Shown here: in pieces, positions 15,352 to 22,396 of the stretch
Numbering within the stretch: the stretch's first letter is position 1
Layout of the letters: each line of letters begins with the position of its first letter
Source: JBCCZC01 sp039188505
GTDB lineage: Bacteria; Pseudomonadota; Gammaproteobacteria; Xanthomonadales; SZUA-38
DNA length: 23,746 nt
Direction: 5' to 3'
Assembly: GCA_039188505.1 (NCBI GenBank)
Contig: JBCCZC010000031.1
Location: forward strand, 1-23,746
Position numbers and translations under genes: made by a program
Notes under the pieces: generated by a model
What the model was told of the DNA's origin: nothing
Databases searched by the model: none
Seen by the model: only the letters and a program-made list of their open reading frames with translations

Positions 15352-16200
15352 TCATGGGTCCGCCGGCAGCAGCGCCAGCAGTTGCTCGACCTGCGCTCGC
15401 GCCCGCTCCAGCTCCGGCAGGAGCCCCTCGCCTGCCAGCTCCAGATTCGCCGGGATCAGGCGGACCCCGTTCTCGACGCGCAGATCCGAAAGCAGCGCCT
15501 GGACGGCCGCCTGGTTCTCCGGCGAATCGTCCCAGGGCCCTTCGAGCTGGAACCGAACGCTCGAGAACGTCGGGTCGTAGAGATAGACATCGAAGTCGCG
15601 TGCCATGTGGGCCTCTTGGCGCGCGATGCGGTCGTAGCTGGCGTAGAGGCCGAGGAGCCCCGAACGGATCTCCGGGTCACCGATCAACCGCAGGCTTCCC
15701 GAGCTGAGCACCTCGTCCATCGTGTTCCGATTCGGCAACGTATCGTGTGAGACCAGCATCGGGTAGTAGGCGCTGAAGAACTGCTGCGGGCCGACCGACA
15801 TGCCGCTGTAGTACTCCAGCACGATCCGCGCCCGCTTCAGCTGGTCGCGCCGCAGCTCGAGCTGCTCGTCGAGCATGACCAGGTCCGCCCGAAGGTCCTC
15901 GGCGAAACCAGCCAGGTACTGGTCGCCGACCGCCCGGTCGTTCATGTCCTCGCGCAGATTCTCGACGGTAAAGGCAAGCGCGACGCCAATGAAGACGACG
16001 ATGAACTCCGCGAAGTATCGGCCCAGCGGCTTTTTCCCGCCCGCCGTCACAAGCGACCCGTCCAGAGCGTGGCGCGGACCGGCCGCGGCGTTCTCGTCAT
16101 CATCAACCGCAAGCTCCGTTAAGCAACTCGTCGATCCAGGGCCGCCCCCGCGATCCGAGACCCTGTACGGTCTCCGATCAGGATTGGACCGGCCGCGCAA
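15352..16200 (-). CDS. Membrane-anchored DUF6090-like protein
   Basis: The recognisable part begins at KKPLGRYFAEFIVVFIGV, a single membrane segment, then ALAFTVENLREDMNDR, which is the typical N-terminus of DUF6090-like proteins. A mostly helical soluble region follows: FAEDLRADLVMLDEQLELRRDQ, AYYPMLVSHDTLPNRNTMDEVLSSGSLRLI, GLLGLYASYDRIARQEAHM, with a coiled-coil-like C-terminus (LLPELERARAQVEQLLALL). The family is widespread and uncharacterised. The start is ambiguous. ATG at 16200 overlaps the upstream gene by 23 nt and adds 50 low-complexity residues. GTG at 16050 places the start just before the conserved membrane segment (232 residues) and is at least as credible. Confidence 0.8.
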   Translation of the reverse strand: MRGRSNPDRRPYRVSDRGGGPGSTSCLTELAVDDDENAAAGPRHALDGSLVTAGGKKPLGRYFAEFIVVFIGVALAFTVENLREDMNDRAVGDQYLAGFAEDLRADLVMLDEQLELRRDQLKRARIVLEYYSGMSVGPQQFFSAYYPMLVSHDTLPNRNTMDEVLSSGSLRLIGDPEIRSGLLGLYASYDRIARQEAHMARDFDVYLYDPTFSSVRFQLEGPWDDSPENQAAVQALLSDLRVENGVRLIPANLELAGEGLLPELERARAQVEQLLALLPADP

Positions 16201-16540
16201 CCATCTTCAGAGCCAGGCCGCCGGTCGAGACGGACACGGGCTTGTAGGGCTCCGCGATGACGGTGGGCGTCATTGCGCCGTGGGCGGAATCCAGCACGAA
16301 TTCGACCTTCAGGTTGCCGTCATCGAGCGGGGTGACGACAACATCCAGCGTATAAAAATCATCGCCGCCGCCCGCCATCGTGGCGCGCGTGTTCGGCGCG
16401 ACGATAAGCACCGCTTGAGCAAACTGGCGGTCGCTCTCGAGGAGCCGGGTCTCGACCCGGTACGCCTCATCGTCTGCCGACGCGCTGAAGGCCATCAGCA
16501 GGGTGGCTGCGAAAACCGCTAGAACTCTGAATGCATGCAT
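16178..16540 (-). CDS. Small exported protein of unknown function
   Basis: The protein has 120 residues with a signal peptide (MHAFRVLAVFAATLLMAFSASA). The mature domain is about 97 residues of alternating beta strands: YRVETRLLESDRQFAQAVLIV, DDFYTLDVVVTPLDDGNLKVEF and TPTVIAEPYKPVSVSTGG, ending ALKMVARPV. The strand pattern resembles small secretin-like or anti-sigma-associated domains in which a quantity is compared with its sensitised form, but I cannot name a family. It is followed by the DUF6090-like gene with overlapping ends, so the pair is probably co-transcribed. A hairpin separates it from the CPBP gene upstream. Confidence 0.72.
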   Translation of the reverse strand: MHAFRVLAVFAATLLMAFSASADDEAYRVETRLLESDRQFAQAVLIVAPNTRATMAGGGDDFYTLDVVVTPLDDGNLKVEFVLDSAHGAMTPTVIAEPYKPVSVSTGGLALKMVARPVQS

Positions 16541-16558
16541 CGACGGACTCCCATGTTC

Positions 16559-16595
16559 AGCGCCCTCAGTCTAGAGCGTGTCGGCCGAGGGCGCT
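16559..16595 (-). terminator. 9-bp perfect stem between CPBP gene and secreted-protein gene
   Basis: AGCGCCCTC (16559-16567) and GAGGGCGCT (16587-16595) are perfect inverted repeats around a 19-nt loop. The upstream arm includes the CPBP stop codon (TAG, 16594-16596). It would form at the 3' end of the minus-strand CPBP transcript. There is no U-run, so it could be a Rho-independent-like stop of low efficiency or a 3'-end protecting structure. Confidence 0.4.
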
Positions 16596-17256
16596 AACGT
16601 CGCGGCGCCCGCATTCGAACCAGCCGGTGGCCGAGGGCGGCGCCGATCAGGTCGTAGGCTGCATGCACGAGGATCGCCAGCAGCAGTCCCCCGCTGATGG
16701 TGACAACGATGTGCATGGCGAGGGCGAACGGGACGCCCAGCAACGCGGCGCGCCAGCCGCCGGACAAGTGGCCGAGAGCAAACAGCACGGCGCTGGCCGC
16801 GAAGGCTGCCCAGGGGCCGATCAATCCGGCGAGAACGAGAACCAGAACGCCGCGGTAGGCAAACTCCTCGACGACGCCGGCGTAGAGCGTCACGCCAATC
16901 CATACGGGATCCTTCGCTGAGGCCTTGCGCAGCTCGGCGCGCAAGCGATCGCGCGCCCCCAGCGGCCGCCGAGCCTCGAGAGCGGCCAGACCCACGAACA
17001 GGGCCAGGGCACCAACCGCCACGAGGGCAGCGGTCGGGGAGATGTCGCCGATCCAGGCCAGTTCGACGTCCGCGCCCGCCCATGCGATCAGCGCCAGACC
17101 GGCAACCAGCGTCTGCACGACCGCGAGCTGAACGGCCATCGCCCGGGCACCCGGTAGCGGCCCGGAATCAGCGCTCGCGGCATGTCGCAGGCCGAGCCAC
17201 CCAAGCGCAGGAATCAGGATGCCGACGAAGATCAGAAACGGCAGCGCGAGCATCAT
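16594..17256 (-). CDS. CPBP family intramembrane glutamic protease (Rce1/CAAX-like)
   Basis: This 220-residue polytopic membrane protein carries all CPBP motifs: VVEEFAYRGVL with Glu130, Glu131 and Arg135, FALGHLSGGW with His163, and ILVHAAYDLIG with His198 and Asp202. The family performs intramembrane proteolysis or CAAX-type cleavage, and bacterial members often process small peptides or anti-sigma factors. The substrate cannot be told here. It sits 7 nt downstream of a 73-residue gene and behind two tautomerase-type genes, all on the minus strand, so these four are likely one operon. The start is MMLALPFLIFVGI at 17256. Confidence 0.9.
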   Translation of the reverse strand: MMLALPFLIFVGILIPALGWLGLRHAASADSGPLPGARAMAVQLAVVQTLVAGLALIAWAGADVELAWIGDISPTAALVAVGALALFVGLAALEARRPLGARDRLRAELRKASAKDPVWIGVTLYAGVVEEFAYRGVLVLVLAGLIGPWAAFAASAVLFALGHLSGGWRAALLGVPFALAMHIVVTISGGLLLAILVHAAYDLIGAALGHRLVRMRAPRR

Positions 17257-17263
17257 CGAAGCC

Positions 17264-17485
17264 TCATTCGGTCCGCCGCACAGCGGCGTTGCCCGGCGTG
17301 GCCCACTCGTGGCAAAGGTCGTCGAGGTACTGCAGCAGCTCCGCCTCGGCGATCGATGCCGGGATGATGATGTCCGGCGCTGGCCGGCGCTTGCCGTCGT
17401 TGCCCGGGTAGTAGGCCTGCCAGCGATCGCCCCTTCGCTCGATGTGGACCTCGCGTCCGAACACGTCGAATTTGAGCCGCCTCAT
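17264..17485 (-). CDS. Small conserved protein (DUF7661-like)
   Basis: The 73-residue product begins MRRLKFDVFGREVHIERRGD, then WQAYYPGNDGKRRPAPDIII, then a helix ELLQYLDDLCHEWATPG. I recall this arrangement (FDVFGR, W-AYYPGxDGKRR, YLDDLxHE) from small DUF7661-type proteins. No function is known to me. The frame is open upstream to 17515, but the ATG at 17485 overlaps the tautomerase stop by 4 nt (ATGA), which fixes the start. The compact basic/aromatic surface suggests a binding protein rather than an enzyme, but that is inference. Confidence 0.72.
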   Translation of the reverse strand: MRRLKFDVFGREVHIERRGDRWQAYYPGNDGKRRPAPDIIIPASIAEAELLQYLDDLCHEWATPGNAAVRRTE

Positions 17486-17877
17486 GGGTCGGGTGCGTGC
17501 TGCCGCGCGAGCCACTCGGCTTCTGCACCGGGCTCCGGCATGACCTCGCCGCCTTCGACGACCCAGTTCGAGGGCACGCCGATCAGCCCGAGCCCGACGG
17601 CCTCGGCAGGGACGTCCAGCGCCGCTGCGACGCCCGTGTGCAGCGCGCGGCGCAGCTTCTCGACGATCGCAGCCGTTCGATTGCCGCCGGTTCTCACCCC
17701 GCCAAGCAGGCTGATCACCTGCGGTGCGGGCAGCGGGTAGTGGTCGAGGAAGACGACATTGACGAACGCCGCAGGCGCCCCCGTGGTCGAGCAGTGGGCC
17801 TCGGTGATCGCGGTGGCGACCGCCTGCCGCTGGGCTGGCTCGAGGGGCCGTGCGCAGGCGAGGTTATAGAGCGGCAT
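17482..17877 (-). CDS. Tautomerase superfamily protein, cis-CaaD-like
   Basis: This 131-residue protein begins Met-Pro (PLYNLACARPLEPAQRQAV), giving the catalytic N-terminal proline after Met removal. It resembles cis-3-chloroacrylic acid dehalogenase. AITEAHCSTTG places a His at the position of cis-CaaD His28 (offset by one). GGVRTGGNRTA provides two arginines near the Arg70/Arg73 pair, with a 2-residue offset. The C-terminus VMPEPGAEAEW corresponds to LPQPGHEGEW, which holds the catalytic Glu region. The cis-CaaD Tyr103 position is not obviously conserved. Function could be tautomerase, hydratase or dehalogenase. It overlaps the DUF7661-like gene by 4 nt and lies 9 nt after the next gene upstream. 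Confidence 0.82.
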   Translation of the reverse strand: MPLYNLACARPLEPAQRQAVATAITEAHCSTTGAPAAFVNVVFLDHYPLPAPQVISLLGGVRTGGNRTAAIVEKLRRALHTGVAAALDVPAEAVGLGLIGVPSNWVVEGGEVMPEPGAEAEWLARQHAPDP

Positions 17878-17886
17878 GGCCCGTCC

Positions 17887-18345
17887 TCACAGGTTCGCGC
17901 GGATCTTTCCGTAGCCGAGGCGCCGCTTGGTCCGCATTGCGTGCCAGAGCGTCCCCAGAAGAAAACCCGGCCGGCGCCACCACCGCAGGCGGTTGCGATT
18001 TCCCGCCAGGTACTCGGCGACCTTGGCCGTGTCGAGAGCCGACACCATCGGCTTGGTGACCTCGATGCCGAAGGCCTCCGCGGCGCGCTCGACGAAGGTC
18101 ATCATCACCTGCTCCCGCTTCGACTGCTCGAGGCCGTCGGGTACCTCGACCAGGAAGAGATAAACATCGCCCTGCGATCCGGCGACGAAACTCTGGCCCT
18201 GCGGCAGTGCAGACCAGAGAACCGCCGGGCGGGCGTCCGCACCGAATGCATCGCGGTAGGCAGCCACCATTGCCGCCTCGGCCCGAGCAACAGTGTCCCT
18301 CGAACACGCGTGCTCGGGGATCGTGCAGATGATCTTGCTCGCCAT
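17887..18345 (-). CDS. Probable tautomerase-like protein without N-terminal proline
   Basis: The 152-residue product starts MASKIICTIPEHACSRDT, has a helix RAEAAMVAAYRDAFG, then VLWSALPQGQSFVAG, and VYLFLVEVPDGLEQ with KREQVMMTFVERAAEAFG. It ends AEYLAGNRNRLRWW and LGYGKIRANL. The repeated strand-helix layout, the GQSFVAG and VPDG segments and the C-terminal GY..xRxN resemble long tautomerase-superfamily proteins that I recall in actinobacteria. This is weaker than a family hit. Residue 2 is Ala, so the canonical Pro-1 chemistry is absent. It lies 9 nt upstream of the cis-CaaD-like gene, and a hetero-oligomer is conceivable. Confidence 0.7.
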   Translation of the reverse strand: MASKIICTIPEHACSRDTVARAEAAMVAAYRDAFGADARPAVLWSALPQGQSFVAGSQGDVYLFLVEVPDGLEQSKREQVMMTFVERAAEAFGIEVTKPMVSALDTAKVAEYLAGNRNRLRWWRRPGFLLGTLWHAMRTKRRLGYGKIRANL

Positions 18346-18410
18346 GGGCTGTCGCTCGCCGGGTCTGTGCGGATTTCAGGATAGCAGCGGACGACGGCGC
18401 CCGGCCGCGT

Positions 18411-18866
18411 TCATCGAATCCCCACCCGAACCTCGCCCGTGGCGAAGCTGCAGGGTTCGTCGCGGCCGTTGTAGAGCGTGGCTTCCGCGAAAATCGTTCG
18501 ACCGATCCGGCGGCTGACCTCCCCCACGGCGTAGACGCCTCCCTTCTCGACGGCTTTCAGCATCCGGATGTTCAGGCTGGTCGTCGCGAAGTTGCCTTCA
18601 CCGGTGTAGCGCAGCGCCGTGAGCCCGAGGACGAAATCGAAGACGCCCGCGATGATCACCCCATTGGTGAAGTCCTGCCCGACGCCGCCGGAGTGGATGG
18701 GCTTCTCCTTGCTGATGACGCAGCGGGGCCGATCGGGATCGGCCAGCACGATCTCGGGCCCGAGGTCTCGCGCCACGGCCGTGTCGTTGAAGCGGTCTTC
18801 GATGGCGGCCCAGTCGTCCGCCTCGACGCGTGCCGCCAGCCATTGGCTGAAAGTATGGGTTCCCAT
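18411..18866 (-). CDS. PaaI/YdiI-like hotdog thioesterase or related hotdog protein
   Basis: This 151-residue protein begins MGTHTFSQWLAARVEADDWA, then a short N-terminal extension, then the hotdog core: GGVGQDFTNGVIIAGVFDFV with LGLTALRYT (the central helix), FATTSLNIRMLKAVEKGGVY, then EVSRRIGRTIFAEATLYNGRD and FATGEVRVGI. It differs from the window's other hotdog protein (LHAGSVITLAD) in the helix motif, with N-G-V-I-I-A-G replacing the H-G-G start, so the substrate class is probably different. A Shine-Dalgarno-like AAGGGAG precedes the ATG at 18866. Neighbouring genes offer no pathway clue. Confidence 0.8.
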   Translation of the reverse strand: MGTHTFSQWLAARVEADDWAAIEDRFNDTAVARDLGPEIVLADPDRPRCVISKEKPIHSGGVGQDFTNGVIIAGVFDFVLGLTALRYTGEGNFATTSLNIRMLKAVEKGGVYAVGEVSRRIGRTIFAEATLYNGRDEPCSFATGEVRVGIR

Positions 18867-18966
18867 CAGTCTCCCTTCGTCACCCTAGCCGAGATCGCCC
18901 GCTATCGTAGAGCCCTCGGAGAGCCCGGTCACGGCTCGCCACGGCATCCGGACCAGCGCCACCGAT

Positions 18967-19392
18967 TCAGACCGAAGCTCGCACGGACCGGTGCGCGGCG
19001 CCGATCTGCGTGATCAGAAGCGCGGCGCCTGCCAGGGCGAAGCCCTTGATGAAGTGCGCCTGCTGCAGGGCTCGGATGACGTCGCTCTCGGCGTGGGTCA
19101 TCTCGTAGCCGTGGACCACGATCGTGACGGGCAGCAGGAACAGCACGAGCAGCCAACCACCCAGGCGCGGGCGCCAGTTGAAGAGGATCATGCAGGCCCC
19201 GGCGAGTTCGACGACGCCGGAAACGAGAACCCAGAAAACCGGGTACGGCATCGCTTCGGGCATCAGTCCAACGTAGTAGGGGACGTTGGTGAAGTGGGTC
19301 ACGCCCGAGAGCAGAAACAGGGACGTGAACAGCAGCCGGGCGACCACGGTCACCGTCGGATGATTGGGGAGCCGATCTTCTGCGAGCATCAT
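18967..19392 (-). CDS. DoxX-like membrane protein
   Basis: The protein has 141 residues and four hydrophobic segments: ARLLFTSLFLLSGVTHF, PVFWVLVSGVVELAGACMIL, GWLLVLFLLPVTIVV and FIKGFALAGAALLI. SGVTHF, VELAGA and the final HFIKGFAL are standard for DoxX/DoxD-like quinone-associated proteins, which are linked to thiol, quinone or oxidant homeostasis (MRC/SodA-linked complexes in mycobacteria). Residues HGYEMTH in the third loop replace the usual HFW region. GGAAGGAAG directly precedes the ATG pair at 19392/19389. It begins 47 nt after the Rrf2 gene, so both are probably transcribed from the Rrf2 promoter. Rrf2-DoxX pairs are common. Confidence 0.87.
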   Translation of the reverse strand: MMLAEDRLPNHPTVTVVARLLFTSLFLLSGVTHFTNVPYYVGLMPEAMPYPVFWVLVSGVVELAGACMILFNWRPRLGGWLLVLFLLPVTIVVHGYEMTHAESDVIRALQQAHFIKGFALAGAALLITQIGAAHRSVRASV

Positions 19393-19439
19393 TCACTTCC
19401 TTCCTGGTTTGCAGTCTTGCGACAAGGCGCGCCAGCATC

Positions 19440-19937
19440 TCAAGCAGGCAACGCTGCTTCCTGGGCGATCCATGAGCGGATGCGCCGTTTCCTGGCCGAG
19501 GTCGCTTCCTGCGCAACGGCGTCGATCACCGCGGTGAGCCGCACGGACTCGAGGGACTCCCGGAAGGCCGTCTCGGCACGCCTGAAGGCGGCAGCGATCG
19601 GACAGGGGCGGGAACACTCTTCCGGTGATGCGCCGCAAGGGCCGCTGCGTCGCACCTCGGTGCAGCGAAAGCTCGGTGTCGTCCCCTCGATGGCGGCGGT
19701 GACGTCCCACAAGGAGAGGTCTTCGGGCGGCCGCGCGAGCCGATAGCCGCCGGCAACGCCGCGCTTCGCAACCACGATGCCGGCCCGACTGAGCGCCTGC
19801 AGCTGCTTGGCCAGGTACGGCGCCGGCACCCCCAGGAAGGCGGCCAGAGCGTCGGTCGAAAGCGCCGCGCCCGGCGGCAGGAGCCCCAGTAGCGCACAGG
19901 TATGCGCGGCCCATTCGACGCCTTTTCCGATCTTCAT
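19440..19937 (-). CDS. Rrf2 family transcriptional regulator
   Basis: This 165-residue protein has an N-terminal winged helix with the Rrf2 layout: GVEWAAHTCALLGLL, STDALAAFLGVPAPYLAKQLQAL, then the wing GIVVAKRGVAGGYRLAR and PPEDLSLWDVTAAIEG. Cysteines follow at 92, 101, 108 and 112 (RCTEVRRSGPCG, EECSRPCPIAAAF), in the region where IscR and NsrR bind an Fe-S cluster, so a redox or metal sensor is plausible. The promoter and a 29-bp palindrome lie directly upstream and overlap each other, pointing to autorepression together with DoxX. A weak GGTGAG lies before the start. The C-terminal tail is long and basic. Confidence 0.9.
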   Translation of the reverse strand: MKIGKGVEWAAHTCALLGLLPPGAALSTDALAAFLGVPAPYLAKQLQALSRAGIVVAKRGVAGGYRLARPPEDLSLWDVTAAIEGTTPSFRCTEVRRSGPCGASPEECSRPCPIAAAFRRAETAFRESLESVRLTAVIDAVAQEATSARKRRIRSWIAQEAALPA

Positions 19938-19963
19938 GGGAACTCACCGAGCCGAACGATCTC

Positions 19964-19992
19964 CAATTACCGATAAAATTTATCCGTAATTG
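19964..19992. promoter_or_regulatory. 29-bp near-perfect palindromic operator of the Rrf2 regulator
   Basis: CAATTACCGATAAA and TTTATCCGTAATTG flank a central A at 19978. The 14-nt arms match at 13 of 14 positions, the single mismatch being in CCG/CGG. It lies 27-55 nt upstream of the rrf2 start and covers the -10 element and spacer of the promoter there. This is AT-rich in a GC-rich genome. The binding protein is inferred from position only. Confidence 0.8.
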
Positions 19993-20005
19993 TCGCCGCG
20001 GTCAA
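19977..20005 (-). promoter_or_regulatory. Sigma70-type promoter of the rrf2-doxX operon
   Basis: On the minus strand TTGACC (20005-20000) is followed by a 17-nt spacer and TAAATT (19982-19977), a good match in sequence and spacing. Transcription should begin near 19970, giving a leader of about 33 nt. The operator palindrome spans the -10 and much of the spacer, so a bound regulator would exclude RNA polymerase. Confidence 0.7.
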
Positions 20006-20026
20006 GATGACCTCGCGTCGCCGAGT

Positions 20027-22396
20027 TCAATGGCGTCGTTCGACCCGCAGCTCCCGCAGGAACTGTTCGTAGTCCTCGGTCCAATCATCGGCCGCCCGCT
20101 CGCGGGCCTCTTCGGCCAGGCGGATGGCCCGCTCGACATCATCCTTTGCCAGCGCGAACTGCGCCTGGCTCACGAGAGACAGCCAGTGATCGGAATTGGC
20201 AGCCAGATAACCCACCATGGGCTCGGCCTCGGGCACGCGCTCGCTGGCGATCAGGGCGTCGATCATCGCCCGGGCCAGCCGCTCCTTCAGCCGGACGCCG
20301 CCCGAAACGATGCTGTCGCCCCCGGGCATGCGGTCGATGATCGCCATCGCCGCCTCAAAATTGCCGATCGCCCCCGCGTTGTCCTCGAGATCGCGAGCGA
20401 TCCTGCCGCGAAGCTCGAGGGCCTGCACGGTGACCTTGTCCGCGCCGCCCCAGGCTTCGGCCCGCTCGACGACATCGTCCGCCAGGCGCGCCGCCTGCTC
20501 CGGATCGACGCCCCGGGCCAGGGTGACGAGCCTCAGATCGATCTCAAGCACGCGGCGCTGGTCCTCGCGGGCTTCGAACACGTCGCGCGCTGCGCGGTAG
20601 GCGTCGCTGGCGCGTTCGACATCGCCGAGCCGCTCGTGGATGCCCGCGATGGCCGCGTGGTTGCGGGCGATATTGGTGCTGTCCTGCGTCTCGATCGCGA
20701 TCGCCAGGCCATTCTCCGCCGCTTCCAGTGCGCGCTCGGGTTCGCCCAGGGAGCTGTAGATGTTGGCGAGCATGCCGTAGACGCGCCCCATGCCCGACCG
20801 ATCCCCCACGCTTTCCCGAAGCGCCAGCGCGCGCAGGGCGAAGGCCTCGGATTGCTCGTAGCGACCCTGTCGATGCTCGAGCAGCGCGAGGTTGTTATTG
20901 AGCAGCCCCTGGATCCTGCGATCGCCGCGCCGCTCATAGTCGGCGAGCGCACGCTTGTAGGCCGCGTCGGCCTCGGCGAATTCCTCCCGATCCAGATGGA
21001 TGTTCGCCCGGATCCAGTAGTACCGCGGCGAGACGGGCATCTCGGCCGCATTGAAGGCGAGCGCCGCCCGCTCGAGCTGCTCGAGCGCGATGTCGGCGTC
21101 GGCATAGCGCTCGACGGTGGCCAGATTGATGAGCAGCATCCCGCGGGCCTCGTCGTCGCCCACGCTTTCCGCCGCAGCGAGCCCTTCCCCCAGCACCGCT
21201 CTTGCCCGATCCGGCTCGGCGTTGCGGAAGTAGACGTAGCCCAACGCGTTGAGCGCCCGCGCTGCGTTGCCGAGCTGCGAGGCGGCGAGCTGCTCGTCGG
21301 CCACGCCGCGCAGGATCTCCTGGGACCGATCGAGGTTGCCGGCGATGCGCTCGCAGTCGCCGAGCTGGATGCGTGGAGCGACCAGCTGCGGCTGCTGGCT
21401 GATCACCACTTCGAGAAGCGCCCGGGCCTTCGGGCAGTCTCCGCTCAGGTAGTCACTGGTGGCTCGCGCATACGCCTCGTCGATGAAGCGGTCGCCGGAT
21501 ACCGCGGGCAGGGGCGGCACCTGCATGTCGCCGACGAGGAAGCGATCGATGACGTTGTCCGCGGCCAGCCGAGCCAGCTCCGTGGGGCTTTCGCCATCGA
21601 AGCGGCCATCGTCAACGGAACCATCGCGGTCCTCCAGCCGCCAGGAGAGACCGTAGCGGCCGGTGGCGGAGCCCTCCAGGCGCGCCATCAGCACGTGGCT
21701 GGCACCGAGCGTCGTGAAGGCTTCCTGCGTGATGCGACGCTCGGCCTGCTCGTCCCCGCCCGGCCAGCCGGCGCGGTCGGTGAGGAAGACGATCTCCTGC
21801 TCGTCGATCACCGGGAATTCGGAGGCGCGGATGATGTCACCGATGAGCCCCATGAGGCCCAGGCGAGCCCAGGCCAGCTCCACCTCGGCGGTGGTGTCGA
21901 TGATGGGCAGGACGGCGAGGCGGAGCGCGGGCCGGCTCTCCGAGGGTCGGAACACGGCCAGCAGGCCCACGACGAGGAGCAGCAGGACGGCCACGCCGAT
22001 ACCACGCATCGGCAGCCGACGGCCCGCGTGCACCGAGCCAGACTCCGGCGTCGGGGCGGGCGGCAGCGTGGGAGAAGCGATCGCGAGCTCGGTGACCTCG
22101 GCCACGAGACGGTATCCATGACCCGTCACCGTGTGGATCACCGCCTGGCGGGTTGCGTCGTCGTCGACGGCCTTGCGCGCCTTCATGATCGCGCGGGCCA
22201 ACGCCGCATCGGTGATGACCTGGCCGGGCCAGACCGCCTCGATCAATTCATCCTTGCTGACCGCGCGATCGCGATGGGCGATCAGGTAGCGCAGCAGCTC
22301 GAAGACCCGCGGCTGGATGGCCACAGGATCGCGGCCCTGCCGCAGCTGGCGCCGCTCTTCATCGAACTCGAACTGGTCGAACCGGAATGTCGCCAT
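20027..22396 (-). CDS. CadC-like transmembrane regulator with winged-helix and periplasmic TPR domain
   Basis: The protein has 789 residues. An OmpR/PhoB-type winged helix (1-100) begins MATFRFDQFEFDEERRQL, with AIQPRVFELLRYLIAHRDRA, VSKDELIEAVWPGQVITD (recognition helix region) and HTVTGHGYRLVAEV. A Pro-rich linker and one membrane segment (GIGVAVLLLLVVGLLAVF, 132-149) follow. A periplasmic domain (about 155-300) precedes tetratricopeptide-like repeats, such as YFRNAEPDRARAVLGEGL, RREGxYEQSEAFALRALAL-like units and YSSLGEPERALEAAENGLAI. It is therefore a one-component sensor that binds DNA from the membrane. The target genes are unknown, and no enzyme partner is adjacent. The frame extends to 22525, but the ATG at 22396 starts the conserved fold. 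It lies upstream of and on the same strand as rrf2, though unrelated to it. Confidence 0.9.
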   Translation of the reverse strand: MATFRFDQFEFDEERRQLRQGRDPVAIQPRVFELLRYLIAHRDRAVSKDELIEAVWPGQVITDAALARAIMKARKAVDDDATRQAVIHTVTGHGYRLVAEVTELAIASPTLPPAPTPESGSVHAGRRLPMRGIGVAVLLLLVVGLLAVFRPSESRPALRLAVLPIIDTTAEVELAWARLGLMGLIGDIIRASEFPVIDEQEIVFLTDRAGWPGGDEQAERRITQEAFTTLGASHVLMARLEGSATGRYGLSWRLEDRDGSVDDGRFDGESPTELARLAADNVIDRFLVGDMQVPPLPAVSGDRFIDEAYARATSDYLSGDCPKARALLEVVISQQPQLVAPRIQLGDCERIAGNLDRSQEILRGVADEQLAASQLGNAARALNALGYVYFRNAEPDRARAVLGEGLAAAESVGDDEARGMLLINLATVERYADADIALEQLERAALAFNAAEMPVSPRYYWIRANIHLDREEFAEADAAYKRALADYERRGDRRIQGLLNNNLALLEHRQGRYEQSEAFALRALALRESVGDRSGMGRVYGMLANIYSSLGEPERALEAAENGLAIAIETQDSTNIARNHAAIAGIHERLGDVERASDAYRAARDVFEAREDQRRVLEIDLRLVTLARGVDPEQAARLADDVVERAEAWGGADKVTVQALELRGRIARDLEDNAGAIGNFEAAMAIIDRMPGGDSIVSGGVRLKERLARAMIDALIASERVPEAEPMVGYLAANSDHWLSLVSQAQFALAKDDVERAIRLAEEARERAADDWTEDYEQFLRELRVERRH

